NCBI RefSeq assembly: GCF_003555545.1
Contig: NZ_CP032157.1
Span: 7,258,546 to 7,322,545, forward strand
From: Paraflavitalea soli
Lineage (GTDB): Bacteria > Bacteroidota > Bacteroidia > Chitinophagales > Chitinophagaceae
Direction of reading: 5' to 3'
DNA: 64,000 bases
In this document: positions 39,948-48,238 of the stretch, piece by piece
Layout of the letters: each line of letters starts with the position of its first letter
Position numbering within the stretch: position 1 is the first letter of the stretch
Notes under the pieces: model-generated
Told to the model about the DNA's origin: nothing
Databases searched by the model: none
Seen by the model: only the letters and a program-made list of their open reading frames with translations
Program-made: the position numbers and the translations under genes

Positions 39948-42900
39948 ATGAGATTTCTTGCCAGGAATGGGAGTTTTTGTGTCCATCCCCCAATCACAGT
40001 TTCACAAAAATGGCTGTTCATTATGAAACTAAACTGCCTCATTATTACATCCCTGCTTTGTACCGCCAACCTGTTGGTAGCCAGTCCGGGTAAAGCACAA
40101 ATTCTGAAAGAGACCAAAGTGTCTGTTGGCCTTCGCGAAGAATCACTCAGGAGCGCATTTACCCAGATCGAAAAACAAACCAACTTCCGGTTTGCTTTTG
40201 TGGAATCGCAGGTATCTCCCTATAAAAAGGTCACCTTGCCCCTGCGTAGCCGTTCCCTGCTTACTACGCTCGAATTGTTATTCGATAATACCCTGCTTGA
40301 ATACGCCGTAAAGAACAATACCATCGTTGTCATTGAAAAACAACAGGGCGATACCGCAGCAAATTATTCCAACCCCGCTGCCAATTGGCAATTTGATAGG
40401 ACCATCAAAAATGCCGACATCAGGGTCAATGGTATTGTGACCGACAGTAAAAATCAACCCCTCGCCGGTGTTACCATTGCTCAGAAGGGAACCGATAAAG
40501 GCGTTACCAGTGCTGCCGACGGATCATTCAGCATCTATGTTCCCGAAGATGCCATCCTCGTATTCAGCTATATAGGTTATAAAGCCCACGAGGAATCCGT
40601 TAATAAAAGAACCTCTCTTTCTATTCAACTACAGGAAGAAGTGCGCAACCTCAATGAAGTAGTGGTAGTGGGCTATGGTACCGTCAGGAGAAAAGACCTC
40701 ACCGGATCTGTGGCCCAGGTAAGCGGAAAAGAAGTGAACACTTTTCCTACTACCAATATCATGCAGGCCCTGCAGGGAAGGGCATCCGGCGTACAGGTGC
40801 TGCAAAACAATGGTTCACCCGGTGGTGCTATCAGTGTACGCATAAGAGGAACTAATTCCATCTATGGAACCAATGAACCCCTGTATGTGGTAGATGGTTT
40901 TCCTGTTAACGGCAATCCTACCTTTTTGCAAAATGCCGATATTGAATCCATCGATATCCTCAAGGATGCCTCCGCGGTGGCCATCTATGGCGCCAGGGGA
41001 TCCAATGGTGTAGTGATGATCACGACCAAAATGGGTAAGAAAGGTGGCCGCACTTATGTGGATTATGAAGCGGGCTATACCGTGCAAATGCCCACCAAAA
41101 AATTAAAGCTCATGAATGCGCAGCAATATGCGCAGTTCTACAATGAGCAGGCTGTCAATGATGGCGTAGCTCCATTCTTTACAACCCAGCAGATAGAGGA
41201 CTTTGGCAAAACACCCGGTACAGATTGGCAGAAAGAAGTGATGCACAATGCCCCCATCTATTCTACCAACCTGAGCGTGAGCGGCGGCAATGAAAAAACA
41301 CAGTTTGCTTTCTCTGCCGGTGCCTTTCAGCAGGATGGTATCATACGCAACAGCGACTTCGACCGTTACTCCCTGCGTACCAACCTCACCCACGAGATCA
41401 GTAAAATGTTCAGTGTAACTTCCAACCTGGCCTTAACGAAGATCAACAGCAACCGCCAGAACTCTGGCCGCAGCAATCGTGGCGCCGACCTCATTTCAGG
41501 TATGCTCAGCGCGCCGCCTACCCTCAGCCCCTATACAGACAACGGCGCCTACAGGCGGCTCAATACAGCGTACCCTTTCATTTCCAACGCCATCAACAAC
41601 CCCCTTACAACCATCTACAATGTAACCGATAAAATTGATGCCGATCGTATCCTCGCCAATGTAGGCTTCACCATCAAACCTTTCAAAGGGGTTACGGTCA
41701 AAATATCAGGTGGTGTAGAACGCTCAACCGACAGGGAAGACTATTATGCAAAGATTGATACCGTTACCAATTATACCGGCTATGCCAGGGTCAACAACAG
41801 CCAGCGTACCAGCTACCTCAACGAGAATGTAGCTACCTGGACCGCTAAATACGGCGTGCATGGCATTACCGTAACCGGCGGTTTCACCTACCAGAATAAT
41901 ATTTATAAAACGCAAAATGGCGAAGGTACCGGGTTCATCAGCGATGTAACCCAAACCTATAACCTGGCCCTCGCAGAGTCACCCGGCATTCCCGGCTCTT
42001 ACTATGAAAAATGGGTCATGCTTTCCTACCTGGGTAGGGTCAACTACTCCCTGCTCGATAAATACCTGCTCACCCTCAGCTTTCGGGCAGATGGCTCTTC
42101 ACGATTCACAGAAAAATGGGGCAACTTTCCTTCAGCAGCACTCGCCTGGCGCGTGTCTGATGAGAAATTCTTTGAACCGGTGAAGTTTGTCAATGATCTC
42201 AAACTGCGTGTTAGTTACGGTTCCGTGGGCAATCCTTCTATCAACCCCTATGCCACCTTAAACCAGCTCTTTGGCAGCAAAACCATCTTTGGTGATGCCT
42301 TGTACAACACACTCGCGCCCGGCACCACCCTGCCCGGTAAACTCAAATGGGAAACTACCGACCAGTTTGATATAGGTCTCGATGCCGCCTTGCTCGAAAA
42401 CCGCATCAGGTTCACCTTCGATTATTATAAGAAAACCACCCGTGATCTCCTCAACAGGGTACAGCTTCCCGCCTCCATGGGATACAACGATGTACTCCGC
42501 AACGTAGGCAAAGTGGAGAATAAAGGTGTTGAATTCGGTATAGATGCCACAGTACTGCAAGGCCCCCTGCAATGGAATGTATCCGCCAACTTTTCCCGTA
42601 GCCGCAACAAAGTAGTGAAGCTTTATGGCGGACAGGATATCCTGGGCACCAGCTTGTATACCGGCAATATCAATGATGTGGTCAACCTCCTGCGCGAAGG
42701 ACAGCCCATGGGTATCTTCTACGGCTATAAAGAAATTGGTTATAACGATAAAGGGATTCCTGTTTTTGAGGACATCGACAAAAGCGGTGGCGTAAGTGCC
42801 GGCGATAAGACTTATATCGGCAATCCCAATCCCGATTTTATTTATGGCTTCAACTCCAATCTTTCCTGGAAAGGATTTGAGTTGTCCCTCTTTATCCAGG

Positions 42901-43328
42901 GATCACAGGGCAATGATCTGGTCAACCTCAATAAGGCTGCCACACTCGATCTGGGTATGGGACTCAACCTGCCTGCCGAAGTGTTTACCGATCATTGGAC
43001 ACCCACCAACACCCAAGCTAAATATCCTAAGATCACCCGCAACCTGCCCGGCAATATGAGCAGCCGGTTTGTGGAAGATGGTTCTTACCTGCGGTTCAAA
43101 AACATACAACTTGCCTATAACCTCAGTGGTAGCAGCATCCGCGCCAAATGGCTGAGGAATGCCCAGTTCTATGTAAGCGCCCAGAATATGATCACCATTA
43201 CCAGTTACTCCTGGTACGATCCGGAGATGAATGTATTCGGCGGGGCCAACTCCTTTACCCAGGGGGTAGATTACTTTTCTTATCCGACAGCCAAATCCAT
43301 CACCTTTGGTGTGCGTTGTTCATTCTGA
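39948..43328 (+). CDS. SusC/RagA TonB-dependent receptor with STN signalling domain
   Basis: 1126 residues. The long N-terminal leader before the hydrophobic core (MKLNCLIITSLLCTANLL, 26-43) is common in this family, so the ATG at 39948 was kept; 40023 is the alternative. Order: STN domain (about 60-128, VSVGLREESLRSAFTQIEKQTNFRFAFVESQV), carboxypeptidase-regulatory-like beta domain (about 155-240, VNGIVTDSKNQPLAGVTI), the NEVVVVGYGT motif, TonB plug (about 255-370, with LYVVDGFPV and SIDILKDASAVAIYGARGSNGV) and a 22-strand barrel. It imports a ligand captured with SusD and signals through FecR to the ECF sigma factor. The substrate is unknown: no glycoside hydrolase is present. Confidence 0.95.
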   Translation: MRFLARNGSFCVHPPITVSQKWLFIMKLNCLIITSLLCTANLLVASPGKAQILKETKVSVGLREESLRSAFTQIEKQTNFRFAFVESQVSPYKKVTLPLRSRSLLTTLELLFDNTLLEYAVKNNTIVVIEKQQGDTAANYSNPAANWQFDRTIKNADIRVNGIVTDSKNQPLAGVTIAQKGTDKGVTSAADGSFSIYVPEDAILVFSYIGYKAHEESVNKRTSLSIQLQEEVRNLNEVVVVGYGTVRRKDLTGSVAQVSGKEVNTFPTTNIMQALQGRASGVQVLQNNGSPGGAISVRIRGTNSIYGTNEPLYVVDGFPVNGNPTFLQNADIESIDILKDASAVAIYGARGSNGVVMITTKMGKKGGRTYVDYEAGYTVQMPTKKLKLMNAQQYAQFYNEQAVNDGVAPFFTTQQIEDFGKTPGTDWQKEVMHNAPIYSTNLSVSGGNEKTQFAFSAGAFQQDGIIRNSDFDRYSLRTNLTHEISKMFSVTSNLALTKINSNRQNSGRSNRGADLISGMLSAPPTLSPYTDNGAYRRLNTAYPFISNAINNPLTTIYNVTDKIDADRILANVGFTIKPFKGVTVKISGGVERSTDREDYYAKIDTVTNYTGYARVNNSQRTSYLNENVATWTAKYGVHGITVTGGFTYQNNIYKTQNGEGTGFISDVTQTYNLALAESPGIPGSYYEKWVMLSYLGRVNYSLLDKYLLTLSFRADGSSRFTEKWGNFPSAALAWRVSDEKFFEPVKFVNDLKLRVSYGSVGNPSINPYATLNQLFGSKTIFGDALYNTLAPGTTLPGKLKWETTDQFDIGLDAALLENRIRFTFDYYKKTTRDLLNRVQLPASMGYNDVLRNVGKVENKGVEFGIDATVLQGPLQWNVSANFSRSRNKVVKLYGGQDILGTSLYTGNINDVVNLLREGQPMGIFYGYKEIGYNDKGIPVFEDIDKSGGVSAGDKTYIGNPNPDFIYGFNSNLSWKGFELSLFIQGSQGNDLVNLNKAATLDLGMGLNLPAEVFTDHWTPTNTQAKYPKITRNLPGNMSSRFVEDGSYLRFKNIQLAYNLSGSSIRAKWLRNAQFYVSAQNMITITSYSWYDPEMNVFGGANSFTQGVDYFSYPTAKSITFGVRCSF

Positions 43329-43359
43329 TCCTATTAACTAAACGATTACAACTCCTTAT

Positions 43360-44814
43360 ATGAAACGCTTTTTTCTATTCATAACAATAATTGCCTTGCT
43401 GGGCTCCTGTTCAAAGGACCTCCAGGAAGATCCCTATTCCATAGCAGAAGAAACTTTTTACAATACTCCCGCCGAAGTGGCCGCCGGCGTTAATGCCATC
43501 TATAGTCCATGGCGTAGTGTAAGTAGCATTGCCGGTCTGTACACCATACAGCTCGAATGTTATGCAGACTATATGTATGGCCGCGGCAGCCATGCGCCCC
43601 TGAATGATTATGCCGGGCTCGATAATACCAACGTGACCCGCGTAGGCGATATGTGGCGCAATTTCTACCAGTCCATCCGCAATGCCAACATCATTATCAA
43701 AAGAACACCCGAAGGAAAACAAATATCGCCCGCCGATGTTGCGAAATTTGTAGCAGAAGCAAAATTCCTGCGCGCCCTCAACTATTTCCATATGGTGCGC
43801 AACTGGGGAGGCGTTCCCATCCGTACAGAAGCGAATATGTTGGAAGTGGAGGTGAAACGCAATACCGCTGCCGAAGTATATGCCCTCATCGTAGCCGATC
43901 TGCTGGAAGCAGAGGCCAACCTGCCCGATGTACCCAGGCTCGTAGGAGCGCCTTCCAAATGGGCTGCCAAAACCGTACTGGCCGATGTATACATGAACCT
44001 GAATAAGTGGACCGAAGCCAGGGACAAAGCCAATGAGGTCATCAACGCCGGAAAATATTCACTCGTAAACATCACTGTAGCCGATGACTTTGAAAGGGTC
44101 TTTGGTGCCGAAGTGGTGACTACTTCCGAAGAGATCTTTTACCTCAAGTTCTCCCGCCTCGGCTCCAACCAGGGATTTCATTATGTCATGTATGCCCACT
44201 ACCCTGGCTCAGGTTATTTCCCGCCCGGTGGGTTCTATACCAATTACAGCGATGCAGAAGCCATTCCCATCATGAAAAACTGGGACAGGAATGATCTGCG
44301 CTATATTTACAACTGGTATCCCAAGACATTCGGCCTGGGTGCCAATACTATTTTGAACCGTAAGTTCAGGGACACCAAAGCCGCCAGCGCCAGCAATGCC
44401 GGCAACGATTACCCGATGTATCGGTATGCCGACCTGCTCTTGTTCTATGCAGAAGCAGCCAATAGGGCCAATAACGGGCCTACCGCCGATGCGATGGAAA
44501 AACTGAACATGGTCCATCGTCGCGCTTATGGTGTCAACCCCCTGGTGGCCAATCCGTCCATCGACTTTAAACTGGCCGATTACAATACCATGCAATCCTT
44601 CCTCGACCTCGTAGTGCGGGAGCGTATGTATGAGACCTGTTATGAAGGAAAAAGATGGCTCGATCTGAAGCGCCTCGGCATCGTAAAACAAGTGATACTT
44701 GCTGCCAAAGGAAAAACAGTAGCCGACAAACACCTCCTCTGGCCCATACCCAACATCGAAACAAACTATAATAAAGCCATTGATCCCCAGAAAGACCAAA
44801 ACCCTGGGTATTGA
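43360..44814 (+). CDS. SusD/RagB family substrate-binding lipoprotein
   Basis: 484 residues. It has a lipoprotein signal with lipobox LLGSC (C17), so it is a surface lipoprotein that caps the SusC barrel. N-terminal SusD-like segment: DPYSIAEETFYNTPAEVAAGVNAIYSPWR; TPR core around FVAEAKFLRALNYFHMVRNWGGVPI; the C-terminal RagB part has FYAEAANRANNG, then RERMYETCYEGKRWLDLKRLG and LLWPIPNIETNYN, all family signatures. It starts 31 bp after SusC, so the two are co-translated. A dispersed hairpin lies 62 bp after the stop, possibly separating it from the oxidoreductase gene. Confidence 0.96.
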   Translation: MKRFFLFITIIALLGSCSKDLQEDPYSIAEETFYNTPAEVAAGVNAIYSPWRSVSSIAGLYTIQLECYADYMYGRGSHAPLNDYAGLDNTNVTRVGDMWRNFYQSIRNANIIIKRTPEGKQISPADVAKFVAEAKFLRALNYFHMVRNWGGVPIRTEANMLEVEVKRNTAAEVYALIVADLLEAEANLPDVPRLVGAPSKWAAKTVLADVYMNLNKWTEARDKANEVINAGKYSLVNITVADDFERVFGAEVVTTSEEIFYLKFSRLGSNQGFHYVMYAHYPGSGYFPPGGFYTNYSDAEAIPIMKNWDRNDLRYIYNWYPKTFGLGANTILNRKFRDTKAASASNAGNDYPMYRYADLLLFYAEAANRANNGPTADAMEKLNMVHRRAYGVNPLVANPSIDFKLADYNTMQSFLDLVVRERMYETCYEGKRWLDLKRLGIVKQVILAAKGKTVADKHLLWPIPNIETNYNKAIDPQKDQNPGY

Positions 44815-44845
44815 TATTGTCAGAGTTTATCCCGCCCAGCGGGAC

Positions 44846-44858
44846 GAGCTTGTCGAAG
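44846..44858 (+). repeat. Dispersed GAGCTTGTCGAAG repeat, copy 2
   Basis: GAGCTTGTCGAAG, directly preceded by the small hairpin TCCCGC-CCA-GCGGGA (44830-44844). Confidence 0.5.
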
Positions 44859-44876
44859 CCGGCTAAAGAAGTCAAA

Positions 44877-44907
44877 GGGTGGGTCGCCCTCATAGGGCGG
44901 CTCACCC
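44877..44907 (+). repeat. Dispersed intergenic hairpin, copy 3 of 3
   Basis: GGGTGGGTCGCCCT (44877-44890) pairs with AGGGCGGCTCACCC (44894-44907) over all 14 positions, with two G-U wobbles and a 3-base loop. Confidence 0.8.
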
Positions 44908-44940
44908 GATCTAACGAGCACGAACATTCAAAGAACACGT

Positions 44941-46929
44941 ATGCTGATCAAAAAAATTACAACCATCATTTGCAGCTGCATCGCCCTTGGCGCCGCTGCA
45001 CAAACCACACAGTCCGTCGACATCTGCATCTATGGTGGCTCCTCCGCTGGCGTGATCGCAGCTTATACCGCCAAAAAATCTGGTAAATCGGTCCTCCTCA
45101 TCGAACCCGGCAAACGTCTCGGTGGTTTAAGTTCCGGTGGGCTGGGCTACACTGATATCGGCAACAAATATGCCGTTACCGGCCTGGCCCTCGATTTCTA
45201 CCGGCGAATCGGCCGCCATTACGGCAAGTTTGAATCCTGGATATTTGAACCCAGCGTGGCCGAACAAACATTTGCCTGGTATATCAAAGCTGCCAATGTA
45301 GAGGTACTCTACAATGCTGCCCTCTTTGAGGTGAAAAAAGAGCAGGGATATATTCGCGAAATAGAAGTCAATGATCCCTTGTCGCCCAAGCCCCAAACTG
45401 CCAGGAAGATAAAAGCCAAAATGTTCATCGATTGTTCTTATGAGGGCGACCTCCTGGCAAAAGCAGGCGTAAGCTATACCGTAGGCCGTGAGGCCAATAG
45501 CCAGTACAACGAAACCTACAATGGCGTACAGCTAAGGGAGAAACACCAGTTTCCCGATGGCATCGATCCATACAAGGTGCCCGGTAAACCAGAGAGCGGA
45601 TTGATATGGGGCGTCAGCAATGCCACCCTCGATCCACAGGGGCAGGGCGATAAAAAAGTACAGGCCTACAATTTCCGTATATGCCTGACCAGCAATCCCG
45701 GCAACCTCATCCCCATCACCCAGCCCGACAACTACGATCCTGCCAGGTATGAGTTGTTATTACGCCTGTTGGCAAAGAAGCCCGTGGGTGATCTCTGGGG
45801 TTTCCTCAAGTTCGACCTTATGCCCAATCAAAAAACAGATATCAACAACAACAACGCTTTCTCTACCGACATGATCGGTATGAACTATGATTATCCCGAA
45901 GCAGATTATGCTACGCGTAAAAAGATCACCGATCAGCATACCGATTACATCAAAGGGTTGTTGTACTTCATTGGCCATGACCCCCGCATGCCCGAACACC
46001 TGCGCAACCTGATGTTGAAATGGGGCTATCCTAAAGATGAGTACACAGAGTCCGGCAATTGGTCCCCACAAATGTATGTGCGCGAAGCACGCCGTATGGT
46101 AGGCCAGTATGTAATGACCCAGGCCAATTGCGAAGGGAAGGAAGTAGTGAAGGATGGCGTCGGTATGGCCGCCTATACCATGGACTCACACAATTGCCAG
46201 CGCCTGGTCGTTAATGGCATGGTGAAGAATGAAGGAGATGTGCAGATAGGCGGTTTTGGACCTTATCCCATTGCTTACCGTTGTATCATTCCTAAAACGG
46301 AGGATTGTAAGAATCTACTGGTGCCCGTTTGTTTGTCCGCTACACACATTGCTTATGGCTCTATTCGCATGGAGCCGGTATTCATGGTGCTGGGCCAGTC
46401 TGCTGCCGTAGCCGCTGCCATGGCCATTGATGCAAAGAAACCTGTGCAGGAAGTGAACATTGCCAAACTGCAGGCGGCAATAAAAAACAATCCCCTGGCC
46501 AATGGATCAATACCAGAGATCATTGTTGATAACGACGACAAGGAAAAGGTGCGGACAACAGGCCAATGGACATCACAGAAAGGAGGTTATGGACCATCAC
46601 ACCTGCTGGCACAACAATCAGACAAAGAAAAGAGATCCGTCACTTTTACACCTGTTATTACCCGCGGCGGTAAGTATGATGTATATGTGTACCTGCCCAA
46701 AACTGCCAATATGGCCAAAGAAATAGTGCTCCAGGTATTTGATGGCAACAAGAAGAACCCTGCGTCTGTTCATCCTGCTTCCATTCAGGTAGCAGGTCAA
46801 ACCTCCGGCGAGTGGGTAAGCATTGGGTCTTACCAGTTGCCTGCCGGTAAAAAGTCATATGTAGAGATTGCTGCCGATGGCCCCGGCGGAACAGTAGTAG
46901 CCGATGCAGTGCTCCTGATTCCCCGTTAA
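44941..46929 (+). CDS. Secreted FAD-dependent oxidoreductase with C-terminal golvesin-like domain
   Basis: 662 residues. A signal peptide (about 1-21) is followed by a FAD_oxidored domain (about 26-520): VDICIYGGSSAGVIAAYTAKKSGKSVLLIEPGKRLGG is spread across the dinucleotide fold, with FIDCSYEGDLLAKAGVSYTVGRE and CLSATHIAYGSIRMEPVFMVLGQSAAVAAAMA in the expected places. The C-terminal 120 residues (from about 540: YGPSHLLAQQSDKEKRSVTF, YDVYVYLPKTANMAKE) form a beta domain like that of golvesin/xanthan-lyase-named proteins, possibly carbohydrate-binding. It probably oxidises an exported or surface substrate related to what the preceding SusCD pair imports. The 126 bp before it hold three repeat elements, so shared transcription is uncertain. 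Confidence 0.85.
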   Translation: MLIKKITTIICSCIALGAAAQTTQSVDICIYGGSSAGVIAAYTAKKSGKSVLLIEPGKRLGGLSSGGLGYTDIGNKYAVTGLALDFYRRIGRHYGKFESWIFEPSVAEQTFAWYIKAANVEVLYNAALFEVKKEQGYIREIEVNDPLSPKPQTARKIKAKMFIDCSYEGDLLAKAGVSYTVGREANSQYNETYNGVQLREKHQFPDGIDPYKVPGKPESGLIWGVSNATLDPQGQGDKKVQAYNFRICLTSNPGNLIPITQPDNYDPARYELLLRLLAKKPVGDLWGFLKFDLMPNQKTDINNNNAFSTDMIGMNYDYPEADYATRKKITDQHTDYIKGLLYFIGHDPRMPEHLRNLMLKWGYPKDEYTESGNWSPQMYVREARRMVGQYVMTQANCEGKEVVKDGVGMAAYTMDSHNCQRLVVNGMVKNEGDVQIGGFGPYPIAYRCIIPKTEDCKNLLVPVCLSATHIAYGSIRMEPVFMVLGQSAAVAAAMAIDAKKPVQEVNIAKLQAAIKNNPLANGSIPEIIVDNDDKEKVRTTGQWTSQKGGYGPSHLLAQQSDKEKRSVTFTPVITRGGKYDVYVYLPKTANMAKEIVLQVFDGNKKNPASVHPASIQVAGQTSGEWVSIGSYQLPAGKKSYVEIAADGPGGTVVADAVLLIPR

Positions 46930-46950
46930 AGTAACCTGTCACTTATCAGG

Positions 46951-46965
46951 CTGAGCTTGTCGAAG
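46951..46965 (+). repeat. Dispersed CTGAGCTTGTCGAAG repeat, copy 3
   Basis: Same 15-base word and orientation as 9289-9303, 22 bp after the oxidoreductase stop. Confidence 0.55.
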
Positions 46966-47079
46966 CTACCCGACAATCCACTGCGATTGATCAAACAATA
47001 ACGCTATAACAGAAAGGGACTGCTGGATGCAGTCCTTTTCTTTAGAAAGTATTTACTTTACAGGCTTACCCAATAGCTC

Positions 47080-47754
47080 ATGTCAGTATCGCTTCGCTTA
47101 CAACACCTGGAAAGACCTGCTTATAGCATCGACCTGTTTGTACCAGACCCACAGGAAGTGCAGGATAACTATCTCCGGCAGAAAGAAGAACAGGCGGATA
47201 CCCCCTTTCCCCACTGGACCAAATTATGGCCTGCCGGCCTGGCCATGGCCGACTTTATCCATGCACATCCGGAAATAGTACAGGATAAAAAAGTGCTGGA
47301 GCTGGCTGCCGGACTGGGATTGCCTTCGATGATAGCTGCCAGCTATGCCCAATCAGTTTATTGTACCGACTATCTGCAGGAGTCCGTTACTACGATGGAT
47401 AGATCAGCCCGGCATTTACAGCTCTCTAATATTACCTGTGCTGTGATCGATTGGAACTACCTGCCCCATGATCTTACTGCTGATGTATTGCTGCTGAGTG
47501 ATATCAATTATGATCCTGGCCAGTTTGACCAGCTATACCTGGTATTGCAACGATTTATTCAACAAGGCGCCCTCATTTTATTAACTACTCCCCAGCGGCT
47601 GATGTCCAAACCTTTTATCGAAAGACTGCTCCCTTTTTGCAGCAGCCAATATGAAATACCCGTTACTCATTTGCAGCAACACACGCCGGTCAGTCTGCTG
47701 ATGCTCACTGCTTCCACCTGGAACCTCGGAAAGATCGGATCTGTCTATAAATAA
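47080..47754 (+). CDS. Class I SAM-dependent methyltransferase (METTL21/NNMT-like)
   Basis: 224 residues. TKLWPAGLAMADFI followed by the SAM-binding motif I VLELAAGLGLPSMIAA (about 71-86) and VYCTDYLQESV is the arrangement of the methyltransferase 16 group, which holds eukaryotic lysine methyltransferases and bacterial relatives. SDINYDPGQFDQL sits in the motif IV position (normally D-x-x-Y). It is cytoplasmic. The substrate (protein, nicotinamide-like base or other) is not known. It is a lone gene between the uptake locus and a degenerate region. Confidence 0.8.
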   Translation: MSVSLRLQHLERPAYSIDLFVPDPQEVQDNYLRQKEEQADTPFPHWTKLWPAGLAMADFIHAHPEIVQDKKVLELAAGLGLPSMIAASYAQSVYCTDYLQESVTTMDRSARHLQLSNITCAVIDWNYLPHDLTADVLLLSDINYDPGQFDQLYLVLQRFIQQGALILLTTPQRLMSKPFIERLLPFCSSQYEIPVTHLQQHTPVSLLMLTASTWNLGKIGSVYK

Positions 47755-47778
47755 CAGGCATTGGTCGATCAGATAATC

Positions 47779-48036
47779 TCTTTTCGGATGATTATTATTT
47801 TCTCGCAGGAGGCTCCCTATTTGATTCGAAGTATAAGCCCGCCAATGGCAAAAAGTACAATATTGCTGGCAGGCCCCGTAAACAGTAGTTAGTGATGGCG
47901 GCAAGGCGCTTAATGCATAATCCGTTTCCAGATCCGCCGGCATCTTTTCCAATTGCCAGCCTTGTATCCTGGGCATAGCCCATAGTCGAACAAATGATCA
48001 CTAGTGCGATCGTGTAAAAACAAATGACCTTCTCAT
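47779..48036 (-). pseudogene. Remnant of a small secreted protein gene
   Basis: On the minus strand one frame reads KVICFYTIALVIICSTMGYAQ, a clear signal peptide, but its ATG (48036) is one base out of frame. A second frame continues EKMPADLETDYALSALPPSL, which resembles a conserved stretch I recall from Chitinophagaceae proteins. A third frame then holds GPASNIVLFAIGGLIL. Successive frame changes within 250 bp indicate a decayed gene. Nothing else was recognised in 47755-48238 except a few TGTATTCT words at about 48200-48240. Confidence 0.45.
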
Positions 48037-48238
48037 TGCTTAAAGTTCGATGTAGGTGGTGTATTTTGACTGGTTTTCAGTACAGTGAAGTACGCATTCT
48101 GAACGCAGGAAAGCTGCCTCCAACCTTACTGCTTTCCCTAACTGACGCAAGTTCGCAGCCCAGCCTCGTGCGGCAGGGTACTTGTGCCCTCGAAGCAAAC
48201 GTGTATTCTTCTGTATTCTATCTCCTGTATTCTTGTAT

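Noticed and set aside
47581-47976. 131-residue minus-strand ORF
   Set aside because: It overlaps the methyltransferase gene and changes character halfway; only its first part belongs to the decayed gene remnant.
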